A DNA stretch of 64,000 nucleotides from positions 42,614 through 106,613 of the forward strand of contig WHVA01000405.1 of the NCBI GenBank assembly GCA_015179125.1, in the 5' to 3' direction. Shown here piece by piece: positions 10,665-21,310 of this stretch (the first letter of the stretch is position 1; each line of letters opens with the position of its first letter). A program made the position numbers and the translations under genes. The notes beneath the pieces are model-generated. The model did not search any database and was not told the DNA's origin. It was given only the letters and a program-made list of their open reading frames with translations. This DNA comes from Gautieria morchelliformis. Lineage: Eukaryota; Basidiomycota; Agaricomycetes; Gomphales; Gomphaceae.

Positions 10665-10898
10665 GCTCCTCTAGCAACATCCACAGATGTCAAATATGCA
10701 TTCAGTCAGGGCCGACTGATTGTATCACGGATGTGTCACTCTCTGAAGGAAGAGTCGACACGTGCCGGGACCATACTCAGCACATGGCTGTCATATGAAG
10801 GACTTGTTCCTGAGGAATGTGTTGTAGAGTTGCTGCATGATAAGAGTAAGCATGTCAAGAAGGCTGTTGTGCAGAAGGAAATAATAGTAGTTGAATGA
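10665..10898 (+). pseudogene. hAT transposase C-terminal (dimerisation) fragment
   Basis: 77 residues with the order seen at the end of fungal hAT transposases: ATSTDVKYAFSQGRL, then a short basic helix (SRMCHSLKEESTRAG), then LVPEECVVELLHDKSKHV. In active members this region mediates dimer formation and follows the last catalytic Glu. All upstream domains (BED finger and catalytic core) are missing, so this is a relic inside a non-autonomous element. It ends in a normal stop 186 bp before the right TIR. The same relic in copy 1 has a TAG stop. Confidence 0.85.
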
Positions 10899-11084
10899 CA
10901 TGAATTCTTGGCATGTAAGGCTTGCAGGTCTGCGAGTCACCTGCAGAATTCCAAAGGCCAAACCTGGACTTGGCAGGTTTTTAGGCGCCGGGTCACCTGG
11001 ACTTGTGGGAGTTGGATCTGCAGGTTAAAATCACAGGTTGAACTGCGAGTCACCTGCAGGGACCTGGACTCGTGGACAGCCCTG

Positions 11085-11349
11085 GGCCTCAGGAAGCTCG
11101 TCGAAACTGAGATTCCTGCCAAAGTCATCGGGTCGACCACCGGATCGGCCCGCCAACACCCCAAGCAGGGTCACGTGCTTTGAATGTGGCCAGCCAGGGC
11201 ACAGAAAAGCAGAGTGTCCACGGCTCAAGTCTGGCATACGGACAGCAGCCGCAAGACATGGCAATGACAAGGATCCGGGCCCGGATCCCAACCACGCCCC
11301 TCTTCCACAAATGGATGAAGAGGGGGAGGGTGAGCCTCAAAATGATGAG
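11085..11349 (+). pseudogene. retroelement gag, piece 3 of copy 2 (zinc knuckle)
   Basis: Begins with the right hAT target duplication. It encodes a basic linker, the CCHC knuckle CFECGQPGHRKAEC (about 11176-11217) and an acidic tail ending QMDEEGEGEPQNDES, at which point element B starts. Copy 1 continues the acidic tail without a break. An unrelated frame (from 11180) stays open across the junction into the gag of B, but that fusion looks accidental. Confidence 0.75.
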
Positions 11350-11527
11350 TCTCTCCCCTAGAGGACCGGCGGTCGTACTGCACGTTGCATTCGCCATAGG
11401 TGCGTTCGGAATCGGAGACAGCGACTCGGAGATCGCAACCTCTTCCGCACACACAGCATACGACAGCCCCTCTTCTTACGTCGAGCTCCCAACCCCGGAA
11501 ATCCCGTCCCATATTTCTCCTTCCAAC

Positions 11528-12703
11528 ATGGATCCGGACGATCGTCTTCGGAATATGGAGGAGGAATTGACGCGGAACCGGATGAAGACCGACGCGATTG
11601 AAACAGCCTTACAAGCGATTTTGGCTAAGTTAGATATTCTACAAAGTGGTGGAAATGAAATGCTGGATGATCCGGATTTCGGAAAAGCGGAACTAGCGGA
11701 AGAGAGAAAGTCCGTGAAGTTAGCAAAGGTCAAACCCGCAACTCCGGCGGACTTTGACGGAGATCGGGAGAAGGGATGCGCATTCTTCAACACATGCAGC
11801 ATCTACTTCGCAATTGTCGGAGACCTCTTTCCGAACGACCAGGCTCGGATTCACTGGACATTGTCCTTTTTCAAATCGGACCACGCAGCCCGTTTTGCAA
11901 ACAAGGTGATCCGACATGAAGCAAAGGGCAAGGGGAACTACTTCCGGGACTGGGACGCCTTCGAGAAAACATTTTCCGACCAGTTCTGCCCGAAAAACAA
12001 GCAGCTCACAGCCCTTACGAAGTTCGAGGGGACAAGCTGGTACCAGGCCAAAGATCCAGTCAATGACTACATCGATCGCTTGCAGGAGCTCATCGACCTT
12101 GCGGAATATGACGACGACAAGACTATCGTCATCAAATTCCGACGAGGACTTGATCCGACACTCCAGAACCAAGTTGCGCTGCTTGGGGATGGAGCTCCGG
12201 ATTTTGATGACCCGGAAGGGTGGTACCAAGCTGCGCAGAAGGTGTCTCGGAACAGGGAGGCAAATGAGGCCTTCGTGGAGACGAGCCGGAACATGACACG
12301 CAGTTCCACTCGTCCTACTCCACCTGTGCCAAAACCCGGAAGCGCATTCATTCCCACACGGAAAATATTTCCGATGCTTGCTCCGCCTGCTCCTATTAGG
12401 AACCATAGCCCTCCTCCCTCGAAGAGTGGCCCTGCCCCGATGGATGTTGACCGCATGCGCGGAAAAGGCCATGGAACTATCACCTGCTTCCGCTGTCGAC
12501 AACCAGGCCACTATGCTCGCGAGTGCCCCCAAGCCTTTGATATCCGGCTTATGACCACAGAGGAGAAACTCGAGATCCTTCCAGAGTTCCTCGCACTTGC
12601 GGACATAAGCGGAGTGCCCACTGCGGAAGGAATTTCCGAAAATGCGGAACATGGTCCACCGGAAGCGGAAGATGCGTCGGATTTTGTGACACGCAGCGGG
12701 TGA
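11528..12703 (+). CDS. gag: Gag of element B
   Basis: 391 residues from the Met at 11528 (MDPDDRLRNMEEEL); the frame is open upstream to 11180, but that part is leader and flank. Order: a short N-terminal coiled coil, an acidic and basic linker, a gag capsid-like core (FDGDREKGCAFFNTCSIYF to DPEGWYQAAQKVSRN), a Pro-rich stretch, the knuckle CFRCRQPGHYAREC (about 12487-12530), and a Glu-rich tail. No lesion is seen. The C copy has a TGA where B keeps CGA (codon near 11911), so B is the better-preserved gag. Pol overlaps its end in the -1 frame. Confidence 0.85.
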   Translation: MDPDDRLRNMEEELTRNRMKTDAIETALQAILAKLDILQSGGNEMLDDPDFGKAELAEERKSVKLAKVKPATPADFDGDREKGCAFFNTCSIYFAIVGDLFPNDQARIHWTLSFFKSDHAARFANKVIRHEAKGKGNYFRDWDAFEKTFSDQFCPKNKQLTALTKFEGTSWYQAKDPVNDYIDRLQELIDLAEYDDDKTIVIKFRRGLDPTLQNQVALLGDGAPDFDDPEGWYQAAQKVSRNREANEAFVETSRNMTRSSTRPTPPVPKPGSAFIPTRKIFPMLAPPAPIRNHSPPPSKSGPAPMDVDRMRGKGHGTITCFRCRQPGHYARECPQAFDIRLMTTEEKLEILPEFLALADISGVPTAEGISENAEHGPPEAEDASDFVTRSG

Positions 12704-15700
12704 GATGTGTGCCCCTGCTGCCTGTACATAACTGGTTTGCCTGTCTTGAAGTAGAGAATGAAAAGCCCCCACTCCCCTCACTTCGTACAGACCCACCGGA
12801 TAAAGTCACACAAAAACCAAATCCGACACCCCATCCATCCCGCATCCGCCCTTGGGAGAGACGCCTTCCGAAGCGCTATGTTGTTGCTGCCACCCCGGGC
12901 CCCAAGTCACTAGTCATTAAGGTGGAGATCCAGACAACAGATACAGCGGAAGTCAAATCCGGACCCGCCCTTGTCGATTGCGGGGCCACTGGTCAGTTTA
13001 TGGACTGGGACTATGTGGAACCGAACCGACTGACCACGCGGAAGTTGCAACGTGCAATCCCGGTGTTCAATGTGGATGGAAGCCCCAATGAGGCAGGGTC
13101 CATCACGGAGATAGTAGACACAATTCTCCGCTACGATGGACACTCAGAACGCACTTCCTTTGCAGTCACCAGCCTGGGGAAGCAGGACATCATCCTCGGG
13201 TTTACCTGGCTTCAGGAGCACAACCCGGAGATCAATTGGCAGACTCGGAAGGTACTGATGAGTCGGTGTCCGGCCAAGTGTCACATGTGCCGGTCGGAAG
13301 TGCGGAAGGAGCGCCAGGAGCATCGGAAGACCGAACGGCTCATACAGACATGTCGTTCTGGCCCCCATCCACTGCTTGCAGAAGAAGACTCGGAAGCGGA
13401 ATTTGAACCGGATCCCACTTCCGATTCCGATTCCGATTCCGACTCCGACGTCATCCGACTCGGCCCGGAAGACATTCTGGCGGAAGGGGAGCGCTTGCTG
13501 TACGTAAACCTTCCGCCGGAAGCGGAACACATCCGCGCCACCGGAAATATTTCGCAACGCCTTGCTGAAGCCTCCAAGAGGCATGATAGAGTAGAGGCGG
13601 AAATTCCGGAGTACCTGCGAGAGTTCGAGGATGTCTTTTCCAAGGAGTCGTTTGATACCCTGCCTCCACGGAAGCTGTGGGACCACGCCATCGAGTTGGA
13701 GCCTGGGTCAAAGCCCACCAACTGCAAGGTCTACCCGCTGTCACCCAAGGAGCAGGTAGAGCTCGATGCATTCCTTGCGGAAAACCTCCGTACAGGGAGG
13801 ATCCGCCCCTCCAAGTCACCCATGGCATCTCCGGTGTTCTTCATCAAGAAGAAGGATGGCTCGCTCAGACTTGTGCAGGACTACCGGGCCTTGAATGCGA
13901 TCACGATCAAGAACCGGTACCCCATTCCACTCATTTCCGAACTGATCACACAACTCCGCGGGGCGAGGTACTTCACTAAGCTGGATGTCTGCTGGGGCTT
14001 CAACAATGTCCGGATCCGGGAGGGAGACAAGTGGAAGGCCACATTCCGCACCAATCGAGGACTCTTTGAGCCACAGGTCATGTTCTTTGGCCTCACCAAC
14101 AGTCCCGCCACATTCCAGACGATGATGAATGACATTTTCCGTGACATGATAGCAGAAGGGGTTGTCTGCGTCTACCTTGATGACATCCTCATTTTCACGA
14201 AAACAATGTCCGAACATCGGGAAGTCGTGCGGAGAGTGCTGGAACGGCTCCGGGAGTACAACCTGTGTCTCAAGCCGGAAAAGTGCGAATTTGAGCGGAC
14301 GCGGATAGAGTATCTTGGGGTGATTGTGTCGGAAGGAAAGGTGGAAATGGACCCAGTCAAAGTTTCCGGTGTATTGGATTGGCCCGTGCCGCGAAACAAG
14401 AAGGATGTCCAGTCCTTCATTGGGTTTGTCAATTTCTACCGGCGGTTCGTCAAGGACTTCTCCTGCCACGCCCGTGCCCTCTTCGACCTCACCAAGAATG
14501 AGGTTGGATGGCGGTGGGGAGAGCGGAACAGACTTCCTTTGACAAACTCAAGGAGCTGATCACTTCCACCCCGGTCCTGATCTTTCCCGACGACTCTCGC
14601 CCTTATCGAGTCGAGGCGGATTCTTCCGACGCAGCTACCGGAGCGGTCTTGTCACAGCAGTCATCGGAAGATGGTGGGGGGTGGCATCCAATTGCCTTCT
14701 TCTCTAAGAGCCTTAGTCCGGTCGAGCGGAACTATGAGATCCATGACAAGGAGATGCTGGCAATCATCCGAGCGCTGGAGGAGTGGCGACACTTCCTCGA
14801 GGGTGCTCTATGCCCTTTTGAGATCTGGACAGACCACAAGAACCTCGATTATTTCCGCACGTCTAAGAAGCTGAACCGACGACAAGCACGGTGGCTACGA
14901 CGCGATCATGAACGTCGTGGATTCGGTAAGCAAGGTGTCCCACTTCATTCCGACGCACACGACGATCACAGCCCTCGGAGCGGCCCGCCTGTTCCTTGCA
15001 CATGTCTGGAAGTTGCATGGGCTCCCGAAGCAAGTTGTTTCCGACCGAGGTCCGCAGTTTGTCGCGGAACTGACTCGGGAGCTCTACCGCCTGCTCGGCA
15101 TAAAGCTGGCTACCACCACAGCGTACCATCCGCAGGGTGACGGACAGACGGAACGGGTCAATCAGGAGTTGGAGCAATATCTCCGCCTCTTTGTCAATGA
15201 GAGGCAGGATGACTGGGATGAGTTACTTCCGCTGGCGGAATTCCAATACAACAACCATGTCCATTCCGCCACGCAACAGACTCCCTTCACGCTTGACTCC
15301 GGATGACACCCGCGGATGGGCTTTGAACCACGCCAGGCTGACTCGCGACTCGAGACGGTCAATGAGTTCCGAGACCGCATGGACTCCACCCTTTCGGAAG
15401 CCAAGTCGGCCCTTGCGAAGGCCAAGGATGACATGGCAAGGTACTACAACCGACGCCGGGTTCCTGCCCCGGAGTACCAAGTTGGAGACAAGGTGTACCT
15501 AGATGCAAGTGACATCCGCACCACACGCCCTTCGCAGAAGCTTTCCCACCGCGACCTTGGGCCCTTCACAGTGGCGCGGAGGGTTGGATGGAATGCATAC
15601 TGCCTCCGACTTCCGATGTCCATGTCCCGCCTCCACCCCGTCTTCAACATGGTGAAGTTACTCCCTATGCTTGAGGACCCAATTCCAGGTTGGAAGGCTC

Positions 15701-15963
15701 ATCCGCCACCTCCGCCAGAAATTGTAGATGGGGAAGAGCACTATGTGGTGGAACAGATCCTTGACAGCCGGTTTGTGCGAGGACGACTCCAATTCCTCGT
15801 GAAATGGGAAGGGTATGGGTACGAGGAGAATTCGTGGGTCCCGGAGCAAGATCTTTCCGCTCCAGACAAACTCCGTGAGTTCTATAGGACGCATCCCGGT
15901 GCCCCTTGCCGAATCCGCTCGCTGGCATTTCAATCCATCGTGTCCCGTGCTTCGAGGACGCAG
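12640..15963 (+). pseudogene. pol: Pol of element B, with deletions and a nonsense codon
   Basis: Opens in the -1 frame relative to gag with at least 60 bp of overlap, as in -1 frameshifting elements. Retropepsin-like part with DCGATGQFMDWD (Cys in place of the usual Ser), RT with YLDD near 14172, RNase H with VEADSSDAATGAV, integrase, and a chromodomain (about 15735-15890, YVVEQILDSR and FLVKWEGYG). Lesions: a 1-bp loss near 14521; a deletion of about 380 bp near 14895 that removes the end of RNase H and the integrase zinc part (C keeps it); and a TGA at about 15303 after LDSG that C shares. Without LTRs it could not replicate even if repaired by recombination. Confidence 0.9.
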
Positions 15964-16190
15964 AGGCTCCCATAGACGAATGGGAGCCTGAGCCATCCCA
16001 TTATTACGACTGTGTAAAGTGTTGGAATTATGACAAGCTGGTTATGTGTTCGTTCCGCTTATCTAATCCAAGCTTGCGTGTATCATTGTCAAACCCTTTT
16101 GTTCTCGCTTTTCCTATTGTTCTATTTTCCTTTTGTTCTGAGAACATTTATAAGTCTTTACTTTTCATGTATGTAACTGTCCGTTTGCCC
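15964..16190 (+). pseudogene. retroelement gag tail, piece 4 of copy 2, and its downstream flank
   Basis: EAPIDEWEPEPSHYYD continues the acidic gag tail broken at 11349. The bases to 16131 are mirrored at 1-170. The frame stays open to about 16310, but that part is unlikely to be protein. TGTTGGAATTATGACA at 16020 looks like the start of a copia-type LTR; I could not find a matching end or a TSD, so that reading stays open. Confidence 0.5.
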
Positions 16191-17231
16191 CAACAAGCTC
16201 ACAGGACAAACGCTCCATATACACTCTTGCATCATTCTTACTCGCGTCTCTCTTATTTCAACATAAAGATGTTGATCTTTGGCCTTGTATCACAAGGCCA
16301 CAGCAGAACTTGACCAAGGAGTGGTATTCTGAATGCTACGTAGTGACAGTGTAAGGGTAAGATGCGATGGGGACCGCTGACCAGTTCCCACACATAAACT
16401 ATACAGTGGGTCCCTAAGGGGCCCACTGGGATTATGTAATAACTAGTATACATGTATGATACATAGGTTATTTACACCCTCCCCCTCTATAGACAACTAA
16501 AGGGGACCAACTAGGACTCATAGAGGTCATCCATGATGGAGTCCTCTAATGTTTCCGATGTCGGAAATACTCAAGAAATATAATATCGACACGGTGGTTA
16601 TAACAACACAATTCCAAACCCAAACCAACTTGTTGATATACATCCGAACACATACACATCACAACGACTTATGCCCGAGATTGCCGAACCCACACCTACC
16701 CACTCGATCCAACCAGATCCACACCTCCGATCATCCCGATATCATGGGAGCACACACCACATGCTACTACAGTCCACAATGCCCCTATAGACCCTTCCCA
16801 AGCATGCCGAGCCCGACCCAAGTGGCACACACCCCAGAATCACATGACCCAATCAAGGGATGCAACACGTCAAGCCGACCCTGCCTGTAGCTAGACCACG
16901 TCTCCTATTGACTCCCAAAACCCGTTCCCTTTCTCTGTTTTATGCTCCACACCCCAACCTAACTTGTACAACACCCGTCAACACCCCTATCAATGGCTAT
17001 GTGCCGTTCCCCCCATCCCACCTTGACTTTGTTCCCATTCCATGAATACTACGACCACCAAGCACTAGCATTGACTGATAAATAGCTAGCTTTGTGTACC
17101 ATATAATCGTAGCGAAATCCGATTCTATTTACTGTACATCATACTAGCTAGACCTTTACAGAATTTATCATAAGACACATATACTCAGTTACATGTGCAG
17201 ATATTCTTGCTATTTCTGATTTCCGCTCGAT
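16191..17231. other. region without a recognised gene
   Basis: AT-rich to mixed sequence with short open frames on the plus strand only (16549-16890, 16860-17045), of composition typical of non-coding DNA (His, Thr and Pro-rich with no pattern). It may include the rest of an LTR beginning at 16020. Nothing else can be supported. Confidence 0.5.
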
Positions 17232-17450
17232 TTATCTCACGTTCAGAGATTGAATCATATTACTTTCAATGTCATTTTCAATACTAACAAGATCCGATAT
17301 GATGACATCGTCATCGTACGGGGCCGGTGGAGCACGTGACTCCTCCGGAGGCACCTCCGCATCCGCGGGGGTGGTTGGGTGAGGTGGTTCTGCCTCGCCA
17401 CTGGCAGTGGTTTCCGCTTGGGTGATGGGGCCTGCATCCTTGCGGAGCAT
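17232..17450 (-). CDS. small acidic hypothetical protein
   Basis: 72 residues from the internal Met MLRKDAGPITQAETT, rich in Pro, Glu and Ala, ending in an acidic part with DDDVIISDLVSIENDIES. The frame is open further upstream (to 17645), but the upstream part has non-coding composition. No family recognised. It may be the first exon of a gene or a chance frame. Confidence 0.25.
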   Translation of the reverse strand: MLRKDAGPITQAETTASGEAEPPHPTTPADAEVPPEESRAPPAPYDDDVIISDLVSIENDIESNMIQSLNVR

Positions 17451-17993
17451 GGTAATAAAGTGGTTGAATATGAATGTCGTGAATTGATAGAAGTATAATT
17501 CAAGTCCCAAGTGGAACCGAATTGAGATATGTTTGGGAGTCTGAGTATTTGGGAGTATGAGAGGACTATATGCGTTCTGACACAAGTATTGCAAGTTCAA
17601 ATGCGATCTGAGACGAGTGGTTTCTTTAGGAGACTGTGAGTTCAATTGACTGGTCGTCTACTATACATGCCGCAGCTATTTATCCTCTGTGTGGGACATG
17701 CTAGGATAGAAGGGGGTTACCAGCACCGGTAGGTGTGTGTGAGATGAGTATACTATGGGGGTTGGAGTGCCGGTTGCTGCGGCGTGTACATATTGTGTCT
17801 ATTGAATGAGAAGTGGTCTGTGAGACTATAATATCAGAAGCATATGGTGCGTGTGGGGAAGAGAGAGGAAAGGGAATAGTCAGTGTGCGGTGGCTCAGCC
17901 ACCATGCCACTCCACGGATCAGCTGCGCTCGGGCTCAGGGACGGGTCCGTGGGCTTTGCATCGGACATTGGATGGTAGTGGCAGAATCATGAT

Positions 17994-19908
17994 CTAGGGA
18001 TGTGTGTGGGCTTGGATAGATGTGTGTAGACTGGTGAATTGATGAGTAAGGATTGTGGGGATATGCGCATGGCATAGACGAAGGGTAAGGAGGAGTCGCG
18101 AGAAGAGAAAGGGGAGGGGGGTCGTGCATCGATTGATATGATAATATTTGCGACACATGGCCTCGACGGCCGAATCCTCAGCCTGGGGAGGAGGCCGGGG
18201 GCGTGCCAGCTCTTGATCGAGCTGAGCGTGGGTGAGCGGTTGCGGCACCGTGGCCCTCACGTGGCTGGTCTCGAGGACCTTTTGTTGGCCCTCCCGAGCG
18301 GTGGCACTGAATGCCATGCCGGTGATGGTGCATTGAACGTATTGTTCAATGCAGGTCACTCGCTCGTGAGTGACCCCAGCATAGCGGGCCAGCCATCACG
18401 TGACCTCAGCCAGCGGGATGTCGGGGCCAGCTCTGCCCCCCACGGGATATGGGCCTGTGATGGAGAGCCGCAGACTGGTGCTCTGCGGTGTCAGGCATTT
18501 CCTGGCATCGACGAAGCTCGACCATTGGTCGGTCGAGCCAAACAAGTTGAGGAGTCTCAACTTGAGAGGTGACGTGACCCCTTTAACACGGGGAGCAAGG
18601 GCCTTCAACCACATCCAGACGTCCATGTCATCTAGGTTGAAGGTTCCATCCACGTTGTCATGGATGGCAGACGTCATGGATGGCAGACGGGATTCCCTCG
18701 GGGTTGTGTATCCAACCCCTTAGGATGGTGGTGATGTCATGCAGGGTACCGCTCACTATCACAAGACAATCCCTTTTGGGATTGTGAGCACGTTGCTCAC
18801 GCTCGATCCACTTGAATAGGCCGATCATCTCGCATGTGCACACGCGTTGCAGCGTTTCTTTTGCACGCGCTATGAGCACAACGAAGCATGGGTCGTTGAC
18901 CGGGCAGACGTCGTACCATTGAGTACGATGCTGTTGAGCCTTTCCTACTGGTCATGGTAGGAGGCCCGTCTCGGAGACTGGTGGGTCTCCGAGTGGTATT
19001 ATCACACCCTCCCCCGGGTAGGGAGGGTGAACTGTCCCTGCCGGTGGTGGCAGGTCCACATGAGGCCCGATGTACTGGGCCTTGACCAATGCTACCTGCC
19101 ATTGTAGGGCAGGGTCATTGATCGTGTGCGACCGTGATGCCACAAGGTATGCGCCGATTGCGCTTTCCCTAGCAATGGCTAACCCATTGACCATGTTGGG
19201 GGTGCCACACAATTTCTTGCGCTTCTTTTTCGGCTGCTCTGCCAGCTGCTGGGCCCTTTCTGGGTTGTACACCTTCCAGGCAGAGGAGTCGGACTCCCAT
19301 CCCTCTGGGACACCGTATGCTGCATCGGATGGCGCGCTCCGCCCCTCTGTCGTTGTCGTTGTTGGGGTGGGAGCCGATAATCGGGACGCTAGCCCTGATG
19401 TTGCGCGCGCTGGCAAGGGTGCCATTGCACAGGATGATGAGGGAGTGGCCACTGGATCTGTGGGCGGGTCATGGCGCGGCCTTTTTGAGGCTGCATGGGC
19501 GAACTTGAGCTGGAGCTGGGTTGCGCTCAGCTGCTCCTCAAGCTCCTTTATTCTGGCGCGCTTGGCTTCGAGCACGTCGTCACGGTCTTCGACCGCCCAT
19601 TCCAAGTCCTTGACATCCCTTTTGAGGTCATGGATGTCATGGAGGGGCTCCTCCCGCGCATCACACACGATGCCCCTTGGGAGCCATCCCCAGGCTGCAT
19701 CAACGGCGTCACCGACATCTTCATCCCGCAGTTTGACCTTGCAGGTGCCTGTCGCACCCCATAGGTGCACGGTGTAGTCTGCACACATGGCGCAATAATC
19801 TGGGGAACGATTACCAAAGTGTCTTCCCATCCTACGATCATCCAGTGTTCTTGGTTGACTGGAGCTCGTAGGATGTCTGCGGCCCCCTGTCTGGGGGCCG
19901 TTGTGCAC
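17994..19908 (-). pseudogene. decayed gene of unknown family (coiled coil, NLS, long C-terminal region)
   Basis: One long minus-strand coding region broken by three lesions. N-terminal part 19908-18952 (318 residues): a CAMC...C metal-site-like stretch, a coiled coil (about residues 90-150, with EWAVEDRDDVLEAKRAR), a Ser/Thr/Pro linker, a nuclear-localisation-like PKKKRKK, and a conserved-looking block to GPHVDLPPPA. The frame goes on past a TGA at 18949-18951, through GLFKWIEREQRAHNP, to a 16-bp tandem duplication at 18657-18688 that shifts the frame. It then continues with DGTFNLDDMDVWMWLK and a TGA after AEVT (about 18395), and on to about 18150. Both TGAs can come from CGA. I do not recognise the family; the structure suggests a nuclear protein, either host or element-borne. 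Confidence 0.6.
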
Positions 19909-20049
19909 GTCGTGGACGTTGACAGATCAACGTCCATCCCATCTTTGGGGGGCATCATCTTAGTGGGTAGATGATGGTGGTTTGTATCCAAGAAGCGATG
20001 CGCCCTCGGAAGGATCCGAGGTGAAAATTTAACCGCGCTGTGGCCGGCG

Positions 20050-20653
20050 CGTCACGTGCTATGCACATGACAGATGCGTCTAGGGGGATGGTTGTAACTG
20101 TCATATATATGTATATATAGCTTAGCTCATCTATATTTCATAAAATATATCAATATTGAGGCAGTTGCCAGCATCTGTAAGACATGCTTAATCCTAGCCC
20201 TAAAGTTCTTTCTCACAGTCTGCTGCTCCCCCAGGAAAGGGTGTATCCCCCATTGTCTAAACATCAATAGTTACATATATTTGTACTATCCATGCATATT
20301 ATTTTAAACATACCTTCTAATCAGATCTCTCAACCATATATAATAATATAGTACAGGTATTGTCCATACTTGCTTCTATATTCTGTGAGTGTACATCTAA
20401 CATGTTTCATGTATACTTTTAATATATAGTCATCCAAATCCTATCTGAAATTGCTCTGTTATATCAATACACACCATGCTTTAGCACATACAACCATATT
20501 TTTAAAATATCAGAACATTCAAAAAGATTTAGGATGTCCACAATATACAAGTTGCTCAAAATGATGGATTATGAATTTGGTTAGGGTTGATATTTTAAAA
20601 GATATCTAATATATCCTCGAAGAATATACATTGTTGTCAATGTGAACATCTTC
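20050..20653. other. AT-rich segment beside the chromodomain transposase
   Basis: A strong fall in GC compared with the flanks (runs such as ATATATATGTATATATAG near 20103). It is the 3' flank of the transposase at 20654 and probably belongs to the same element. No TIR pair could be made out because the other end is lost. Confidence 0.5.
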
Positions 20654-21310
20654 CTAGGGGTGTCTACCCTTCTTCTTTTGACGTCTAATGTAGTCCTGTA
20701 TACACTGCGTTGTATCAAAATCTTCCTCCCTTACCCAAGTGTGATCTTCATAGTTTTTCCATTGAACTAAGTATTCTTTTCTCTTTCCTTTTGTCCTATG
20801 ATCTACTATTTTGTTCACTTCATATGTATCTTCAATATCTTGGTCAGATTCATTTGTATCTGTACCTGCTAATAATCGTGCTTGATACTTAGACATTTTC
20901 TTTGCATCCTCTGTAATATCCTTTAGAGTTGAGATCCTCAGTGACTCAAAGTCGAGGGTATCAGTTGATGGATAGTCAAAATGGCTCTCCATCCATGACA
21001 TATGATTAGGTTGTGCTTGGAGCTCTCCTAATTTAACAAACCGTTTGATATTAAGCAGCAAGCATGCTAATCTAAACTGCAAAGAGAATATCTTAGGATT
21101 TGATGTTTGGACAGGCTTCTGATTATTTAACTTCTTAAATGTCATTCCTAACTCTCCAAAGAAGCTTTCTATCTTTGATCTGAAACTACCAAATTTTTCA
21201 TTGTAGTGCTTCTCCATATCTGATAGTTCAGCATTCTTCTGCTTCCGAATTGGATGACAAAACAAGATAAGAATCATACAAAGGATACTTTGGTAACTAA
21301 GTCTCTTCAA
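20654..21310 (-). pseudogene. DDE transposase C-terminus fused to a chromodomain
   Basis: 218 residues. The first half has the end of a DDE nuclease fold of the PIF/Harbinger-like DDE_Tnp_4 type: HYNEKFGSFRSKIESFFGEL, then LQFRLACLLLNIKRFVKLGE. The last 65 residues form a chromodomain: YEVNKIVDHRTKGKRKEYL, VQWKNYEDHTWVREEDF. The same order is one I recall from DDE transposases of arbuscular mycorrhizal fungi, not from basidiomycete elements. The N-terminal two thirds, with the first two catalytic Asp, are missing: LTR family D pieces begin at 21311. Chromodomains usually bind methylated histone tails, so here the domain may direct the transposase to heterochromatin. The product ends in a normal stop. 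Confidence 0.75.

Larger units (their letters stand above)
3916..11084 (+). mobile_element. hAT-type DNA transposon, copy 2, interrupted by element A
   Basis: Left TIR CAGGGCTGTCCACGAGTC at 3916-3933 and its exact complement at 11067-11084. The flanking 8-bp duplication GGCCTCAG lies at 3908-3915 and 11085-11092. An 8-bp TSD is the mark of the hAT superfamily. Without element A the unit is about 680 bp, far too short for a full transposase (usually 600 or more residues), so it is a deletion derivative that needs transposase from elsewhere. The parts next to both ends hold many short copies of words such as ACCTGCAGGT and CAAGTCCAGGT, the subterminal repeats typical of hAT ends. It keeps only the last part of the transposase gene. 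Confidence 0.92.
11350..15963 (+). mobile_element. chromovirus B: internal region of family C without LTRs
   Basis: The match to element C starts 7-9 bp inside the end of the C 5' LTR and ends 16 bp or so before its 3' LTR, so gag and pol are present but both LTRs and the polypurine tract are absent. The flanking gag repeat in copy 1 has 12 bp here in place of 4.6 kb. At both joins two to four bases are shared (AG on the left, GCAG on the right), and there is no TSD. The structure fits capture of a DNA or cDNA fragment at a broken end better than integrase action. Confidence 0.88.

Noticed and set aside
11180-11527. Fusion of the host gag flank to the gag of element B in one open frame
   Set aside because: The left part is out of frame with the zinc knuckle of the flank and the join is the capture site of B; the shared frame looks accidental.
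12067-12796. Long minus-strand frames (up to 358 codons) over the gag of B, repeated in C
   Set aside because: They are complement shadows of a well-supported gag; the Cys and His of the knuckle and the core conservation lie on the plus strand.
13816-14469. 217-codon minus-strand frame over RT
   Set aside because: Shadow of the RT domain, whose catalytic motif is on the plus strand.
16020-16609. Complete copia LTR from TGTTGGAATT to AACAACA
   Set aside because: No second copy, no polypurine tract and no TSD; only the start looks right.
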